From NCBI GenBank assembly GCA_963725035.1, contig CAVRWX010000018.1, positions 372,001 to 436,000 on the forward strand: a DNA stretch of 64,000 nt, in the 5' to 3' direction. Shown here piece by piece: positions 62,752-64,000 of the stretch (position 1 is the stretch's first letter; every line of letters begins with the position of its first letter). Under the pieces are notes generated by a model. It saw only the letters and a program-made list of their open reading frames with translations. It did no database searches and had not been told where the DNA came from. The position numbers were made by a program, and so were the translations under genes. This DNA is from JALZKA01 sp963725035. Lineage in GTDB: Bacteria > Actinomycetota > Thermoleophilia > Solirubrobacterales > 70-9.

Positions 62752-63087
62752 CTACCGGCGCAGCATGGTGACGAGCTCTGCGCGCTGGCGTTGCGAGAGC
62801 CCGCCGATGGTCTTCGACGGAGAGATCCGGCACTGGCCGAGGATCTTGTTCGCCTTGACCCGGCCGTACTTGGGGACCGCGAGGATCATGTCGAAGACCT
62901 TGGCGGTCATGACCCACTCGGGCGGATCGAGGAGCAGCCCGTCCACGGAAGTCTTTCCGGCCTTCAGATCGCGCTTCAGCTGGGCGCGGCGGGTGCGAAT
63001 GTCGTTCGCACGGCGGAGTGCCTTCATCCGCTGGTCGTGTGTCCTCTCGGGGACCGGAGCGGCGGTGTCGGCGGGATTTACGGCCAT
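62752..63087 (-). CDS. mihF: integration host factor, actinobacterial type (mIHF)
   Basis: A 111-aa protein with the mIHF core RANDIRTRRAQLKRDLKAG, the ILAVPKYGRVKANKILGQC helix-hairpin-helix and SPSKTIGGLSQRQRAELV. mIHF is an H2TH nucleoid protein unique to Actinobacteria that bends DNA and is essential in mycobacteria. Its presence beside gmk is the strongest taxonomic sign in the window. Confidence 0.93.
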   Translation of the reverse strand: MAVNPADTAAPVPERTHDQRMKALRRANDIRTRRAQLKRDLKAGKTSVDGLLLDPPEWVMTAKVFDMILAVPKYGRVKANKILGQCRISPSKTIGGLSQRQRAELVTMLRR

Positions 63088-63153
63088 GCGAGGCGGCGAC
63101 TATAGCGCGGCTTAGGCCCACGGGCAAAGCAATTCCCCCTTAACAGGGCAAAT

Positions 63154-64000
63154 TCAATTCGACCTCAGGTTGAGGTGAAGGGTCGAGGCGTCGTTGAGAA
63201 GTGATCCAAGGCCGTCGCGGACTCGGATTCCTGCCGCCGGATCGCGGAAGTTTGCGGTTCCGACGGCGACCAAACCGGCCCCTGAGGAGAGGAACTCGGC
63301 CGCGTCCTGAGCCGTCTCGATGCCGCCCATGCCGATCACCGCAATTGAGACCGCGGCCGCTACGCGGCGCACCTGCTCGAGGGCGATCGCGCGCACCGCC
63401 GGACCAGAGAGGCCGCCGCTTCCGGCGCCGAGCCAGGGCTCCGCCGACCCCGGAGCCAGGCCCGTTGCGCGCAACGTGTTGATCAAGGAGACCCCGTCGG
63501 CTCCCGCCTCCTCAGCCGCGACGGCTACCGCCGCCGGGTCGGCGGTGTTCGGCGTCAGCTTCACCACCAGGGGCTTCTCGGTCCGCTCGCGAAGCGCCGT
63601 CACAAGCGCGTGCGTCTCCGTGGGCTGCTCGCCGACGATCAGGCCGGACTTCACGTTGGGGCAGGAGACGTTCAGTTCCAGCGCGGCAACCTCGTCGCGT
63701 CCGCCCACCCCGTCAACGAGGCGCTCGAAGCCTGCGCGGTCTGTCGCCATGACCGAGACGATCAGCGGCACCGGCAGCTCGGCGAGCTGCGGCAGGTCGT
63801 TCGAGAGGAAGCCGTCCAATCCCTTGTTCGGCAGGCCGATCGAGTTGATCATCCCGCTCGGCGTCTCATATAGCCGTGGCGGCGGATTGCCGGCGCGAGG
63901 CTCCGGCGTGATCGTCTTCGAGACGAAGGCGCTGAACGGGAAGTCGTCGAGCAGCGCGTCGCCGAAAGCGCGGCGAGCGGTGATCGCGTCGAAGGTCCCG
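63154..64000 (-). CDS. pyrD: dihydroorotate dehydrogenase (catalytic subunit, class 1B type), 5' end outside window
   Basis: The visible part is about 282 codons, open at the right edge (so the start is missing). It has FSAFVSKTITPEPRAGNPPP, LYETPSGMINSIGLPNKG, LELNVSCPNVKSGLIVGEQ (FMN/orotate contacts with the catalytic-base Cys), VVKLTPNTADPAAVAVA, SLINTLRATGLAPGS and VIGMGGIETAQDAAEFL. It oxidises dihydroorotate to orotate in pyrimidine synthesis. Class 1B enzymes pair with PyrK, which should lie just outside the window. Confidence 0.95.
   Translation of the reverse strand, partial: GTFDAITARRAFGDALLDDFPFSAFVSKTITPEPRAGNPPPRLYETPSGMINSIGLPNKGLDGFLSNDLPQLAELPVPLIVSVMATDRAGFERLVDGVGGRDEVAALELNVSCPNVKSGLIVGEQPTETHALVTALRERTEKPLVVKLTPNTADPAAVAVAAEEAGADGVSLINTLRATGLAPGSAEPWLGAGSGGLSGPAVRAIALEQVRRVAAAVSIAVIGMGGIETAQDAAEFLSSGAGLVAVGTANFRDPAAGIRVRDGLGSLLNDASTLHLNLRSN

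Overview
The window is a 64-kb piece of a high-GC bacterial chromosome. It most likely comes from an actinobacterium, and I favour the class Thermoleophilia (Solirubrobacterales/Gaiellales type), though that placement is inference. The supporting signs are an actinobacterial integration host factor (mIHF) beside gmk and rpoZ, MurT/GatD lipid II amidation genes, RNase J together with RNase Y, a DapL route to diaminopimelate, a RibF with a shortened N-terminal part, and secreted proteins built from Ig-like repeats. I see no tRNA, rRNA, CRISPR, prophage or insertion sequence. The chromosome is very compact, with many ATGA/GTGA start-stop overlaps.

Layout. 1-2.2 kb holds a broken alpha/beta hydrolase (cut by the window edge) and a broken thioredoxin-reductase-like oxidoreductase. 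2.2-8 kb holds small accessory genes, a lipase, a secreted Ig-repeat protein, a hydrolase and a cyclophilin lipoprotein. 8.0-12.5 kb is a plus-strand operon: methyltransferase, lipid kinase, murT, methyltransferase, gatD. 12.5-18.2 kb is a mixed block with a SnoaL-like protein, GNAT, glutaredoxin, dut, hflX, a GH114-like secreted protein and an SDR. 18.2-33.6 kb is one long minus-strand run, read right to left: cinA, epoxide hydrolase, thpR, recA, recX, an NlpC/P60 hydrolase with a structured leader, rny, a cupredoxin, miaB, miaA, dapF, dapL, ridA, an EamA transporter and an exported protein. 33.6-42.8 kb carries an exported beta-propeller-like protein, OsmC, ftsK, small exported or membrane proteins, a lipase and a two-component system. 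43-64 kb is a conserved minus-strand housekeeping run: pyrD, mihF, gmk, rpoZ, coaBC, TPR, dtd, rimP, nusA, infB, DUF503, rbfA, nrnA, truB, ribF, rpsO, pnp, M16 protease, dapB, amidase, dapA, rnj.

How genes work together. dapA, dapB, dapL and dapF form a diaminopimelate route that skips the succinyl/acetyl steps. MurT/GatD would amidate lipid II, and FtsK, NlpC/P60 and the Ig-repeat protein act at the envelope. nusA-infB-rimP-rbfA-truB-rpsO is the translation and ribosome-maturation cluster. pnp, rnj and rny cover RNA decay.

Most interesting observations: (i) a dispersed 48-51-bp palindromic repeat, three copies, each just after the stop codon of a minus-strand gene; (ii) a DapF whose two catalytic cysteines are both serine; (iii) four convergent gene pairs whose stop codons overlap in a shared CTAG; (iv) at least eight broken reading frames in the left 35 kb, all explained by +1 shifts, and none seen in the right 29 kb; (v) a NusA with a zinc-knuckle-like motif and a duplicated acidic tail; (vi) a methyltransferase inserted between murT and gatD; (vii) a possible c-di-AMP-type leader ahead of the NlpC/P60 gene.
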